From positions 120,952-184,951 of the forward strand of contig NZ_JH767522.1 in NCBI RefSeq assembly GCF_000281085.1: a DNA stretch of 64,000 nt, given 5' to 3'. Origin of the DNA: Catenovulum agarivorans YM01. Lineage in GTDB: Bacteria > Pseudomonadota > Gammaproteobacteria > Enterobacterales > Alteromonadaceae. Shown here in pieces: positions 46,151 to 55,085 of the stretch. How positions within the stretch are numbered: position 1 is the stretch's first letter; each line of letters starts with the position of its first letter. Both the position numbers and the translations under genes were made by a program. The notes under the pieces were generated by a model. It worked only from the letters and a program-made list of their open reading frames with translations, had not been told where the DNA came from and did not search any database.

Positions 46151-48244
46151 TTAAAACGATAATTCAGCAGTTACACCAAAACGACGTGGCTCGGCATATT
46201 GATACCAGTTTTTCGCCGTGTACTCGTCACGCGGATCATTACCAAAATAGAAGCCTTGAATTGGATAAGTTTTGTCTAATAAGTTACGTGCCCATAACTT
46301 AAATAACCAATCGCCTGCTTGGACATTAACGGTTGCATTCACTAGATTAGTTTTAAATGAGCGCGTTTCATAGATATCCGAGAAATAATGATCATCTTTA
46401 CCTTCAACTTCAGCGCTTAACCAGATGTTGCTAGAAACTGAGTGGTTAAATCCAACTAAATAAGTGTAACTAGGTGCTTGCGACAATTCGCGTTTAACTG
46501 TTACTACTTCCGACTCATCATCGCTTAATGTTTGAAAATCAAACTTAGCATCTAATAAACCTAAATTTGCGTACAAACTCGTTTCAGCGGTTAACATCCA
46601 ACTTAATTCAGCTTCAATGCCTTGAGAATAGCCAGTATCAGCATTGGTTGTTAGCGGGGTAAATTCAGTACTACCGTCTTCGCGTAATAACTCGTTATAA
46701 CGAGTTAACTGCACATCTTCTCTATCCATATAAAATGCTGTTATGGCTAAAGACAAACCATTTTGTTGGTATTTATAACCAAACTCATAGTTAACTAGAT
46801 ATTCAGGTTCAAACACTCTTTGCTCTGCTGCAACCGAGCCATCTAGGTTTACCCCACCAGCCATGTAACCACGATTTACTGCTGCATAATAGTAGTCTTG
46901 GCTGTTTGGACGATAACCCAATACCATTTTGCCACCTAACATATCGTAACTTTGATCGGCAGCTAAACCATCATTGTTGGCATAACTATAGTCGTGCGAT
47001 TCGTATCTAGCACCTAGAGTTAATTTCCAGTTATCGGCAAATTGGCTATCTATTTGGGCAAACGCAGCTTGTTTGTCGTTCTCAAATTCAGAAGTAAAAT
47101 CAGCGTCTAAATATGTGTATTGGCGAATTAAATCATCGGTTGAATTTAACCAATAAACACCAGCAACCCATTCAGTTGAACCATTAAAAATAAGCCCTTG
47201 TTCAGTAGAATTGAAACGCAACTCTAATGATTTATTCTCTTTGTCATGCAGATAATAGTCGGTAGATGAATATTCCCAATCTGGCGCTATACCAACATAT
47301 GACCAGTCTTCGTCATAACCATATACTATGTCGCTGGTTGCTAAACTCGCAATCGCATTTAACTCTATCGCAGAACTAAGCTGATAGGTAAAGTCGCTGC
47401 TAATGCTAGTTGATTTCTGTTTATCTTGACCGGGCTGGTCAGACAAAGTATTACGGTTATTATCTAAACTAAAAGCATCGTAACCATTATCAATATCAAC
47501 ATGGGCTAAAGTTAAATCCCACACGATATTGTTTTGATTGTCGTAGCGCAATTTACCACGCATGCTAAGTTCGTTTCTGTCGTTGGTATCACGTCTATCT
47601 AAATAAGTATTTTCAATAAATCCATCTGAAAAATAACGGTAAGCAGAAACGCGATATAACCAGTTATCCGATATAGCATTTGAATAGGCAATACCCACTT
47701 CTTGGCTATTGTAATTGGCTAAACCAAGCGTTAATTGGCCAGATTGGTATGCTGTTGGTTCATTCGATTTTAAGTAAATTAAACCTGCTAACGCACTTGC
47801 GCCAAAACGTGTGCCTTGTGGACCGCGGTAAATTTCAACTTGGTCGATATCATATAAAGTCGCAGCTGTACCCATGCTGCTGAAATCAACATTATCCAAA
47901 TACAAACCAACCGGGTAGTTTGTTGGTGCATTGTATTCTGAGCCTGCGCCTAAACCGCGAATTTGCACAAAACGCGCTCTGTTGCTACCACCGTTAAAGT
48001 TTACATTCGGTGCTGTATTTAATATAGCTTCAAGATGATTGGCTTCACGTCTGTCTATGGTTTCGGCACCAATAATAGACACAGAAGTTGGTGTGGTATA
48101 AATATTTTGGCTACGAAAGTCACCATGGATCTCAATCACTTCAACTTGTAGCTCAGATTCTTGCGCATAAAGGTTGGTAATAGAGCTGGCAACTAAACCA
48201 GTGGTAATAAATGCTTTGGCTAGTGGAGAAAATGTAAATTTCAT
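46151..48244 (-). CDS. TonB-dependent receptor for thiamine or a precursor
   Basis: A 697-residue outer-membrane receptor: signal peptide (ATG at 48244, ending around NLYAQES), TonB-box-like EVIEIHG near residue 33, plug domain with TTPTSVSIIGAETIDRRE and YRGPQGTRFGASALAGLIYLKS, and a beta barrel ending in phenylalanine (GVTAELSF). A TPP riboswitch lies in its leader, and pnuT and a kinase follow, so the cargo is probably thiamine; the same receptor type was predicted as Omr1 in related bacteria. Cargo not shown directly. Confidence 0.88.
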   Translation of the reverse strand: MKFTFSPLAKAFITTGLVASSITNLYAQESELQVEVIEIHGDFRSQNIYTTPTSVSIIGAETIDRREANHLEAILNTAPNVNFNGGSNRARFVQIRGLGAGSEYNAPTNYPVGLYLDNVDFSSMGTAATLYDIDQVEIYRGPQGTRFGASALAGLIYLKSNEPTAYQSGQLTLGLANYNSQEVGIAYSNAISDNWLYRVSAYRYFSDGFIENTYLDRRDTNDRNELSMRGKLRYDNQNNIVWDLTLAHVDIDNGYDAFSLDNNRNTLSDQPGQDKQKSTSISSDFTYQLSSAIELNAIASLATSDIVYGYDEDWSYVGIAPDWEYSSTDYYLHDKENKSLELRFNSTEQGLIFNGSTEWVAGVYWLNSTDDLIRQYTYLDADFTSEFENDKQAAFAQIDSQFADNWKLTLGARYESHDYSYANNDGLAADQSYDMLGGKMVLGYRPNSQDYYYAAVNRGYMAGGVNLDGSVAAEQRVFEPEYLVNYEFGYKYQQNGLSLAITAFYMDREDVQLTRYNELLREDGSTEFTPLTTNADTGYSQGIEAELSWMLTAETSLYANLGLLDAKFDFQTLSDDESEVVTVKRELSQAPSYTYLVGFNHSVSSNIWLSAEVEGKDDHYFSDIYETRSFKTNLVNATVNVQAGDWLFKLWARNLLDKTYPIQGFYFGNDPRDEYTAKNWYQYAEPRRFGVTAELSF

Positions 48245-48312
48245 TTAATTCTCAAATATTGATGCAAGTGAAGATACGCACGTAAGCCAATAAGAGAATA
48301 GCAGTCCTTTCA

Positions 48313-48394
48313 CCATCCCTATTCAGCATTACCTGCACAGGTTCTAAGGGTTTTTCTCAGTTTTGTTTTGTATAAAAACATAAACACCCCTTGG
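48313..48394 (-). promoter_or_regulatory. TPP riboswitch (THI element)
   Basis: On the minus strand the conserved core appears in order: AAGGGGTG (48392-48385), ACTGAGA (48361-48355), AACCCTTAGAACCTG (48353-48339), TAATGCTGAATAGGGA (to about 48315). These are the defining THI-box segments that bind thiamine pyrophosphate. The P3 arm is formed by the TTTTATACAAAAC region. It lies about 70 bases before the receptor start, with GAAAGGACTGC between, so control of translation or termination is possible. It would shut the uptake operon when TPP is plentiful. Confidence 0.93.
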
Positions 48395-48484
48395 TTGCGG
48401 CGCAGTTTAACAAACATTCATTAAACAATCATACAAACTTGACTATACTCAAAGCTAAATTTAAAAAAATATGTAGGGATACTT

Positions 48485-49438
48485 ATGTTTTCTATACCAT
48501 TTACCGTTGAAAAATCAATTGAGATCAATAAACCCGTCAAGCAAGTTTTTAATTTTGTCGCTGATTTTGCCAATTGGACTTGTTGGTCACCTTGGTTAAT
48601 TCAAGAGCCAGATTGCCCAATAACTCGCCAAGGAGAAGCGGCAAGCCTTGGTCATGCGCAAGCTTGGGATGGCAAACAAATTGGTAAAGGGGAAATTAAA
48701 ATATCTGCGCTGCAGCAAGATGCACATTTAAATTACGACTTAACTTTTTATGCCCCGTGGAAAAGCCAATCAACCACACAATTTGTTTTTGAACCGATTA
48801 CTTTAGCCTCAGGCGAAGCTGGCTGTAAGGTAACTTGGTTGATGCAAGGCAGTTTGCCGATATTTATGTTTTTCTGGAAAAAACTAATGTCGGCATTAGT
48901 TGGCAGTGACTACGATCGTGGCTTAAAAATGCTCAAAGAACAGCTAGAAACAGGCGCTGTTAGCTCTAAAGTATCAATCGACGGCATACAGCAACAACAA
49001 GCTTTTTATAGTTATGGTTATCGGGTAAAAGGCTCAACTGAAACCGTATCTGCTGACGTTGGCCCTGTTTTTCAAAAACTCTGTAGTGCGGGTTTTCCAC
49101 AGCCTGATTTAGTGATCACTCAAGTTGAAAAGTTTGATTTTGTTAAGAAACATAGCCAGCTAATTGTCGCTATGGCCTACCACAACAAACCCGATTTTAA
49201 CTTTCCAGCAGATGTAGTTGAAACCTATATCCCAGAGCACAAAGCATTAGCAGTTACCCATACAGGCAGTTATTTGCATCTAGCTAATGGTTGGGCAACT
49301 TTAATGGGCTATTTGCAAAATCGTAGCAACAAGCTCAAAGCAAATAAAAAAATCCCAGAATACGAAGTGTATTTAAACTCACCCGCAGACGTTGCTGAAA
49401 GTGAGCTTAAAACTGTGATTTATGCGCCGGTGAAATGA
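48485..49438 (+). CDS. SRPBCC domain plus GyrI-like effector-binding protein
   Basis: A 317-residue cytoplasmic protein. Residues 1-150 form a START/polyketide-cyclase-like fold (VFNFVADFANWTCWSPW; LNYDLTFYAPWKSQSTTQF), and residues 165-317 resemble the GyrI/AraC effector-binding domain (LAVTHTGSYLHLANGWATLMGYL; EYEVYLNSP). This fusion is common and functionally undefined; both folds bind small hydrophobic or aromatic ligands. It is convergent with eboF, ending 13 bases from it, and divergent from the thiamine operon. Confidence 0.8.
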   Translation: MFSIPFTVEKSIEINKPVKQVFNFVADFANWTCWSPWLIQEPDCPITRQGEAASLGHAQAWDGKQIGKGEIKISALQQDAHLNYDLTFYAPWKSQSTTQFVFEPITLASGEAGCKVTWLMQGSLPIFMFFWKKLMSALVGSDYDRGLKMLKEQLETGAVSSKVSIDGIQQQQAFYSYGYRVKGSTETVSADVGPVFQKLCSAGFPQPDLVITQVEKFDFVKKHSQLIVAMAYHNKPDFNFPADVVETYIPEHKALAVTHTGSYLHLANGWATLMGYLQNRSNKLKANKKIPEYEVYLNSPADVAESELKTVIYAPVK

Positions 49439-49451
49439 GCTGTTGTTAAAG

Positions 49452-50843
49452 TCAGTCATTCGCTGTTAACACTTGTTTTATTAGCTGATTCACATCGGTT
49501 ATTTGATATTGCTGTTGGCCGATTTTTTGTTGCAACCACTCGGGCATAATCAAAATTGCCCCTTGGTTTGCATCATCTGTGATACGGCCGTGACTGCCAT
49601 TTACTAAGCTAGCATCGAGAGGAATAACATCCATCAACATTCTAAAACCGAGCTTTTTCTTGAGGATGCGTTTAGCAACAGCGAACAATGGAAATCTAAT
49701 TTTTGGATCTATATACATTTCCACCGGATCGTAACCGGGTTTACGGTGAATATCGACGGTACGTGCATAATCTGGTGCTTTGTTATCATCCAACCAGAAA
49801 TAATAACTAAACCAAGCATTTGCTTGGCTAATAACAACTAAATCACCACTGCGCTCATGCGCTAAGCCCATTTCTGTTTGTTGCCGTTTATCTAAAACTT
49901 GTTCTATACCATGGGCTTGTTCGAGCAGACTTTTAACTTCTGCAAGTAGGCTTTTGTCGTTTAGATAAACATGCGCACACTGGTGATCGCTTACTGCAAA
50001 TACTTGACTTGCACCACAGTCGAGGTTTTCTTGCCCGGCTGTTTCGCGTACCTTTATCCAACCTTGTTTGCGCAATAAACGGTTAATGTGGACAACTTTA
50101 TCGACTTGAGTTATGCCGTATTCTGAAACAATTAAATAGTTAGGATTAAACTCAGCTAAACCTGCCATTAACTCACCAATCACCTGGTCAATAGCAGCAA
50201 TTTCTTTGCTGATGTCTGGATGATTAGGCCCCAATTTCTGTAAGCAATAATCTAAGTGCGGTAAATAGACGAGCTGTAAGTTAGGTTTATTCAGTTTAAA
50301 TTCTTCAACCGCCGCTTGTGCTATCCAACGACTTGCGCCTATACCTGCTTTTGGCCCCCAAAAGTTAAAGAATGGAAAAGTGCCTATGTTGTTTTCTATT
50401 TGTTGATGCAAACCAGTTGGGGTTGAATAACAGTCGAATATTTTGCCGCCGTCAGCCAAATAATGTGGGCGCGGAGTAATACTCGCATCCACATTGGCGT
50501 ACATGTTGTACCACCAAAATAGTTTAGAAACTTTAAAGTTGGGCTGCTCAGCTTTGAGTTGGTCGTATACTTTGTCGCCTTGGACTAATTGATTAGCTTG
50601 TTTCCAAAACATGACTTCGGCTAAGTCTTTAAAATACCAGCCATTGCCGACTATGCCGTGCTCGCTTGGTTGTTTACCGGTTAACATGCAAGCTTGTGAG
50701 GTAGTAGTTACCGCTGGAAATTGCACATGCAGTGGCTGTGCTGCATAGCCTTGTTTTAGCAACTTGTTTAGGTTCGGCGTATGTTCACCCAGCATATATG
50801 GGCTTAGGGCGACTACGTTTAATACAATTAGTGGGGCTGTCAT
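49452..50843 (-). CDS. eboF: Alkaline phosphatase-superfamily protein EboF
   Basis: A 463-residue nucleotide pyrophosphatase/phosphodiesterase-like enzyme. The opening strand IVLNVVALSPYML replaces the usual VDG; the nucleophile region is FPAVTTTSQACMLTGKQPSEHGI, and metal-ligand segments include YLPHLDYCLQK and SEYGI and VNGSHGR near the C-terminus. It is the last gene of an ebo cluster. The 215-base gap to eboE contains a nested inverted repeat. The substrate of EboF is unknown; ebo genes are required in cyanobacteria for moving the scytonemin precursor to the periplasm. Confidence 0.8.
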   Translation of the reverse strand: MTAPLIVLNVVALSPYMLGEHTPNLNKLLKQGYAAQPLHVQFPAVTTTSQACMLTGKQPSEHGIVGNGWYFKDLAEVMFWKQANQLVQGDKVYDQLKAEQPNFKVSKLFWWYNMYANVDASITPRPHYLADGGKIFDCYSTPTGLHQQIENNIGTFPFFNFWGPKAGIGASRWIAQAAVEEFKLNKPNLQLVYLPHLDYCLQKLGPNHPDISKEIAAIDQVIGELMAGLAEFNPNYLIVSEYGITQVDKVVHINRLLRKQGWIKVRETAGQENLDCGASQVFAVSDHQCAHVYLNDKSLLAEVKSLLEQAHGIEQVLDKRQQTEMGLAHERSGDLVVISQANAWFSYYFWLDDNKAPDYARTVDIHRKPGYDPVEMYIDPKIRFPLFAVAKRILKKKLGFRMLMDVIPLDASLVNGSHGRITDDANQGAILIMPEWLQQKIGQQQYQITDVNQLIKQVLTAND

Positions 50844-50909
50844 GTGTGTTTTATTTCCAAGTTATTTATCTATTTATCAACCCATTGGTTCGTGCTTTAC
50901 AAAAGGCTC

Positions 50910-51006
50910 AGGGCACTAACTACACGCAGACTCGCCGTGAATATATCCCTATAGGCTCCGCGATAGCATCCATGCTATCGAGGGTCTGCTTAGTAGTCAG
51001 CGCCCT
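50910..51006. repeat. Nested inverted-repeat element (copy 2)
   Basis: Outer arms AGGGCACTAACTACACGCAG and its near-complement ending GCGCCCT at 51006 flank TCCCTATAGGCTCC and an inner 8-bp hairpin CGATAGCA-TCCA-TGCTATCG (50961-50980). The layout, the TCCCT-n-GCTCC core and the ATCC-A loop match the element at 8214-8359, while the stem sequences differ. It sits between eboE and eboF. Confidence 0.6.
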
Positions 51007-51058
51007 AAGTCTAGGGTCTAGCTTATTGATGCAAGATTTTAGAATCTAAATTCTCAAC

Positions 51059-52294
51059 TTATTTTAATAAACCAAGCCGCTGCATTTGTTGTTGCAAAAA
51101 TTCCAGCTCTTGGGTTAAACCCACAATTAAATCACCACTCGACAATGTTTTGTCTTCAACAAAATTCAGCCAAGTGTAGGTTTCAACCTCTAATTTAGGT
51201 TTAAGCTGCGGGTTTGTTTGTAAAAAATTTAACGTAGCGATAATCGCCTGCTGGGTTGTAGCTATTTCAATATCTGCCGACAAAGCTATTTTCTGCAAAT
51301 GAATAGGCACATGGTAGTGAATGCGGCATTCTAGTTTAGCTGCTGTATTTAAATGATCCGCTTGGGCTTGTTTAAGTGCAGCCAAAGACAAATCATTAAT
51401 CACCGATAACCCGCCGTCAGCTTGTTTTACTTTGCATTGGTGCAAAAACTTCTTATCAGCAAAAATGCTTGTGAGTTTTTCAGCCATGCCTTCCACTGAT
51501 AAATCCGCACTAATCGCATTAGATATTTGCACTTTAACCAGTTGAATACCCGCTTGGGTGATTTGTGTCAGCGAGTATTGAATGTCTTCAAACAATACAG
51601 CTTGATGGCAAGTGTCGTAACAACAGCCCAAATAACGCAATACAGTGCCAGCTGCGATATTTTGCAGCTTAGCTAGCGGTAATAATTGTTCGGTGAAAAA
51701 TCCAACGAGTTCAGATGTTTTCTCAAATACACAGTCCGGTTCCATTTCCAAACCAATTTGAATGCACTTACCAGTTTGTTGTTCAAGCTTTTGCAGCATA
51801 CAAACCAAACGCAATAAGTTTTGCATGGCTAAATAATTAAGCCCATCATTCCACTCTGCTTTATATGCCAAAGGCAGGGTTGAAATAGCGCCAACTTGTT
51901 CTGTTTCAGGTAAACACTCAGCCAAAATACACGCTAGTTTATAGGTGTAATCAAGCCTTTGTTCACTTGCCCAAGTCGGTTGATAAACAGATTGTTTCAC
52001 CACGGCTTGATGAAAATCGCCAAACGGAAAACCATTTAAACTGGTTAAGCGTATTTTTTGGGTGGCTAATACAGTTTTAAATTCAGCTAACTGCTGTGGA
52101 TGTGCAACCAGTTCATCAGCGGCTTTGGCTGATAACCACAAACCGCTGCTGATAACCGGCCAACCAAGTTGCTCGCGCACTTGGCTTATATAGTTTTCAA
52201 TATTGTTTTGCACCTGCGCAGCCGTTTCGCCCGGATGCACATTACTGCAATAGGCGAGATCGCTGTTCAGCCAGTTGGCTTGAGTCAATGACAT
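51059..52294 (-). CDS. eboE: Sugar-phosphate isomerase-like TIM-barrel protein EboE
   Basis: A 411-residue xylose-isomerase-like barrel protein. It opens with SDLAYCSNVHPGETAAQVQNN, has GLWLSAKAADEL, and metal/active-site-like segments IGLEMEPDCVF and YLGCCYDTCHQAVLFED; the last part HYHVPIHLQ and EVETYTWLNF is typical of EboE. Function is undefined; the fold suggests epimerase or isomerase chemistry on a sugar-like metabolite. It lies 16 bases after eboB. The ebo assignment rests on the whole gene set. Confidence 0.85.
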   Translation of the reverse strand: MSLTQANWLNSDLAYCSNVHPGETAAQVQNNIENYISQVREQLGWPVISSGLWLSAKAADELVAHPQQLAEFKTVLATQKIRLTSLNGFPFGDFHQAVVKQSVYQPTWASEQRLDYTYKLACILAECLPETEQVGAISTLPLAYKAEWNDGLNYLAMQNLLRLVCMLQKLEQQTGKCIQIGLEMEPDCVFEKTSELVGFFTEQLLPLAKLQNIAAGTVLRYLGCCYDTCHQAVLFEDIQYSLTQITQAGIQLVKVQISNAISADLSVEGMAEKLTSIFADKKFLHQCKVKQADGGLSVINDLSLAALKQAQADHLNTAAKLECRIHYHVPIHLQKIALSADIEIATTQQAIIATLNFLQTNPQLKPKLEVETYTWLNFVEDKTLSSGDLIVGLTQELEFLQQQMQRLGLLK

Positions 52295-52310
52295 TATTTA
52301 ACTGCTCGGG

Positions 52311-53204
52311 TTATTTGTTGGGATCTTGCTCAACTACTGGCTCTTGCCCGCGTGTTACCCTGTTGTCATTAAAAGTTTTGGTTTGATCTATTGCAGTTTT
52401 GCGCACCATATCTAGTGAAATACGCCCACTTTGTGCAAAAAAGTTAATTGGATTTTTAAAAGTAACTAACTCAACTTCGGCTTCAGAAAAACCAGACTCC
52501 AACATAGCTTGCGCTGTTTTTGGTACTTTAAGTGGATCACTAATGCCCCAGTCTGCTGCGCTGTTTACTATCATTTTGTCTAGGCCATATTGTTGCAACA
52601 AAGCAACCATACGCGGCTCTGACATTTTAGTATTTGGGTAAATACTGTGGCCGCGCCAGCAACCTGTTTCCAAAACTAAAGGTAAAGTTTGTTCGTTCAA
52701 GTGGTCAACCAACACCATTTCTTCGTTAATGCCACTTTCTTTAATCACATCTAACGTGCGTTTGGTGCCGTTTACTTTGTCGCGGTGAGGGGTGTGAATT
52801 AACACAGGTAAATTAAGCGACTTAGCTAATTCTAGCTGTTCAGATAAAAATCTATCTTCTTCTGGCGTCATATCGTCGTAACCAATTTCGCCTACACCTA
52901 CAACATTATCTTTTTGGCAGTAACGCGGTAATAACTTCATTACTCCTTCGGCGAGTTCAACGTCATTCGCTTCTTTTGGATTTAACCCCATAGTACAAAA
53001 ATGCATTATGCCAAATTGTGACGCACGAAAATGCTCCCAGCCAATTAGCGTATCAAAATAATCCACAAACGAGCCTAACTGAGTGCGCGGTTGGCCTAAC
53101 CAAAACGCAGGCTCAATTACGCCAACAATACCTGCAGCAGCCATATTTTGATAATCGTCAGTTGTACGTGAAAGCATATGAATATGTGGGTCAAAATACT
53201 GCAT
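52311..53204 (-). CDS. eboB: TatD-like metal-dependent hydrolase EboB
   Basis: A 297-residue amidohydrolase-fold protein: metal-ligand motif FDPHIHMLSRTTDDY at the start, GVGEIGYDDMTPEED, VLIHTPHRDK, VDHLNE and NSAADWG as later ligands. These are the TatD-type features, in the version found in ebo clusters. Substrate unknown. It follows eboA after three bases and precedes eboE, the common order. Confidence 0.88.
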   Translation of the reverse strand: MQYFDPHIHMLSRTTDDYQNMAAAGIVGVIEPAFWLGQPRTQLGSFVDYFDTLIGWEHFRASQFGIMHFCTMGLNPKEANDVELAEGVMKLLPRYCQKDNVVGVGEIGYDDMTPEEDRFLSEQLELAKSLNLPVLIHTPHRDKVNGTKRTLDVIKESGINEEMVLVDHLNEQTLPLVLETGCWRGHSIYPNTKMSEPRMVALLQQYGLDKMIVNSAADWGISDPLKVPKTAQAMLESGFSEAEVELVTFKNPINFFAQSGRISLDMVRKTAIDQTKTFNDNRVTRGQEPVVEQDPNK

Positions 53205-53207
53205 TTG

Positions 53208-54008
53208 TTATCCTTTAATTTGCGCGAGTAACTCGGGTTTATGTTTAGCGAGTAATTGTGTTATTTGTTGTTTATGCCCTGCGTCTTTTTGGTAAAAATG
53301 CTGGGTATAACGTTCTAATTCTACTTGGTGCTGATCGTTTAAATTGTGCAATTGAATGGCAAACCAAATGGAAGCTGGTGGCGTTCTATCTGCCAACGCC
53401 TGTTCAATCACATAAGCAAAACACATATTAGATAGTTCAGCATTTTGCCTTGTGTTTAAGTTGGTTACCGAACTGATATCCAAGCCCATAAATAAGGCTT
53501 TTAGAACCATTTGATTAAAGTTTAGTTCCGGAAAAAATTCGGCTGGATACGGATTTTGCAGTGCAAGCGCGCTAAATTCGACAGTCGCATTGCAGCGACC
53601 AGCTTTGATTGCAGTTGCCAAAGCTTGGCCATTTGGGTCAATAAAATTTAAGCCTTTGAGCAAAGCTGTTTTTTCGCTTTGATCGCCAAACTGATAGTAA
53701 CTTTTAACTAAATAAGCAATGTCAGGGCAAGTTTGTGCAACTTGTACTAATAACAATAAACGTATGGTTTCAGCAAAATCGAAATGAGCAAATCGAGCGA
53801 CTAACTCGTCATCACCATTAAAAGACTGATCTGGCACTGAGCGCTTAACCCCAGCCGAAATAGTTAATAATTCATCAATTTGTTTTTGTGGATCAGCCTC
53901 AACTAACTTTTGTTTAGCAGATAATAACCAGTCAATTTGCGCTTGTGATAAATGTTGGTCTACCCATTGTTGCAGTTGGACAATTTGTTGTGATTGCATG
54001 TTAACCAC
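53208..54008 (-). CDS. eboA: EboA-domain protein
   Basis: A 266-residue mostly helical protein without known catalytic motif. Recognised as EboA from its position and from features such as QIDWLLSAKQKLVE, AHFDFAETIRLLLL, AIKAGRCNATVEFSALALQNPYPAEFFPE and NQMVLKALFMGLDISSV, which carry the conserved core. Starts three bases after eboC, so tightly coupled. An ATG three codons in is an alternative start. Biochemical role unknown. Confidence 0.82.
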   Translation of the reverse strand: MVNMQSQQIVQLQQWVDQHLSQAQIDWLLSAKQKLVEADPQKQIDELLTISAGVKRSVPDQSFNGDDELVARFAHFDFAETIRLLLLVQVAQTCPDIAYLVKSYYQFGDQSEKTALLKGLNFIDPNGQALATAIKAGRCNATVEFSALALQNPYPAEFFPELNFNQMVLKALFMGLDISSVTNLNTRQNAELSNMCFAYVIEQALADRTPPASIWFAIQLHNLNDQHQVELERYTQHFYQKDAGHKQQITQLLAKHKPELLAQIKG

Positions 54009-54011
54009 CCA

Positions 54012-54944
54012 TTAGGTCATGTAAAGTTTTTGCGCTAAATAGCGGCATGGCAACAATAAAACCAACAACAATAGTGCAATTGCATAATGCCCTGCCATAG
54101 CTACAAGCATAGCATCAAATGGGATGACTGCGATTATCATCCATTTAATCGTCAACTGAATTTGTTTAGGGGTGAAGTTAGTGGTGAGTAAAACAAAACG
54201 CTGCAATAAAAATAACGCTGCGACTGTTAATAACAACCATGAAACTAAACTTGACCAACCCGCCAATTGAAATACCGACCAATGCAAATAAACCAGCGGC
54301 AAATAGGCTAACGCCAATAATAACTCAACCACCAGCAAGGTGTTTTTATTGCTTGCATGGGTTTCTTGTTTACTTAAAAAAGTCACAGCGCTGATATAAA
54401 AGAAGATGGGGCTGGCAATTAGCAGCGCAAAGAAAATATCAAGTTGCGCTGTGGTGACAGTGATAAAACTGGCACCCAATAACCAGTTAAACAAACGGCA
54501 ACTGGCCATGGTAAAGGCCCCCAACAATCCTTGTTTAAATACCGCGTTATATAAAACTATGCTTAAAGTTAAACACACGCCTAACACTAAGCTGGTTAAA
54601 TTGTTGGGGTTAAATAAATAACAAGCGCCTAGCGCGATGCAAAACAATACAGCCACCAGCTTTTGCGCTGAGGTTAAACTTATTTGTCCACTTGGCAATG
54701 GGCGAAACGGGCGCTCTTGCGCGTCTTCTGCAAAATCTAAACAATCGTTTAGCGCCATGCCTGCATAATAAAAACACATGCTAGCGACAACCAAATACAA
54801 CAATTGCCAAGTCAATTGCCCACCACTAACAATAGCAGCCGCAGCAACAATATTTGTTATCGCAGTGATGCCATTTGGCGCACGAATTAACTGTAAATAT
54901 GCTTTCAACTTACTATTTCCAAATAAATTTATCCTAAACCACAT
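54012..54944 (-). CDS. eboC: UbiA-like prenyltransferase EboC
   Basis: A 310-residue membrane protein with eight to nine hydrophobic segments. The prenyl-diphosphate site is visible as NDCLDFAEDAQERPFRPLPSG (NDxxDxxxD type) near residue 66. In ebo clusters it is thought to act on an isoprenoid and a cyclitol-like partner made by EboD, but this has not been read from sequence. The gene is separated from eboD by a 127-base repeat element, unusual within a cluster of otherwise tightly spaced genes. Confidence 0.88.
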   Translation of the reverse strand: MWFRINLFGNSKLKAYLQLIRAPNGITAITNIVAAAAIVSGGQLTWQLLYLVVASMCFYYAGMALNDCLDFAEDAQERPFRPLPSGQISLTSAQKLVAVLFCIALGACYLFNPNNLTSLVLGVCLTLSIVLYNAVFKQGLLGAFTMASCRLFNWLLGASFITVTTAQLDIFFALLIASPIFFYISAVTFLSKQETHASNKNTLLVVELLLALAYLPLVYLHWSVFQLAGWSSLVSWLLLTVAALFLLQRFVLLTTNFTPKQIQLTIKWMIIAVIPFDAMLVAMAGHYAIALLLLVLLLPCRYLAQKLYMT

Positions 54945-54954
54945 ACATTATTAG

Positions 54955-55081
54955 CTTATCCAAAGTAGTTGGAGTCGCAGCTAGGCGGCAAATAAACTCG
55001 ACCTTGGGAGCTTAGGCCACTAAGTGACTAAGGCGAGTTTATGCAGCCAACAACGCTGTGGCGTCAAATACGAAGGATAAG
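54955..55081. repeat. Long imperfect inverted repeat between eboC and eboD
   Basis: CTTATCC (54955) and GGATAAG (55075-55081) start two roughly 45-base arms that meet at AATAAACTCG and CGAGTTTAT; inside is GACCTTGGGAGCTTAGG with a small CACTAAGTG hairpin. The outer arms pair with many mismatches (AAGTA-GTTGG/CAACAA-TAC; CAGC-GGC). A family of such elements occurs in related genomes as far as I recall. It does not contain a gene. Same general plan as the elements at 8214 and 50910. Confidence 0.6.
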
Positions 55082-55085
55082 GATA

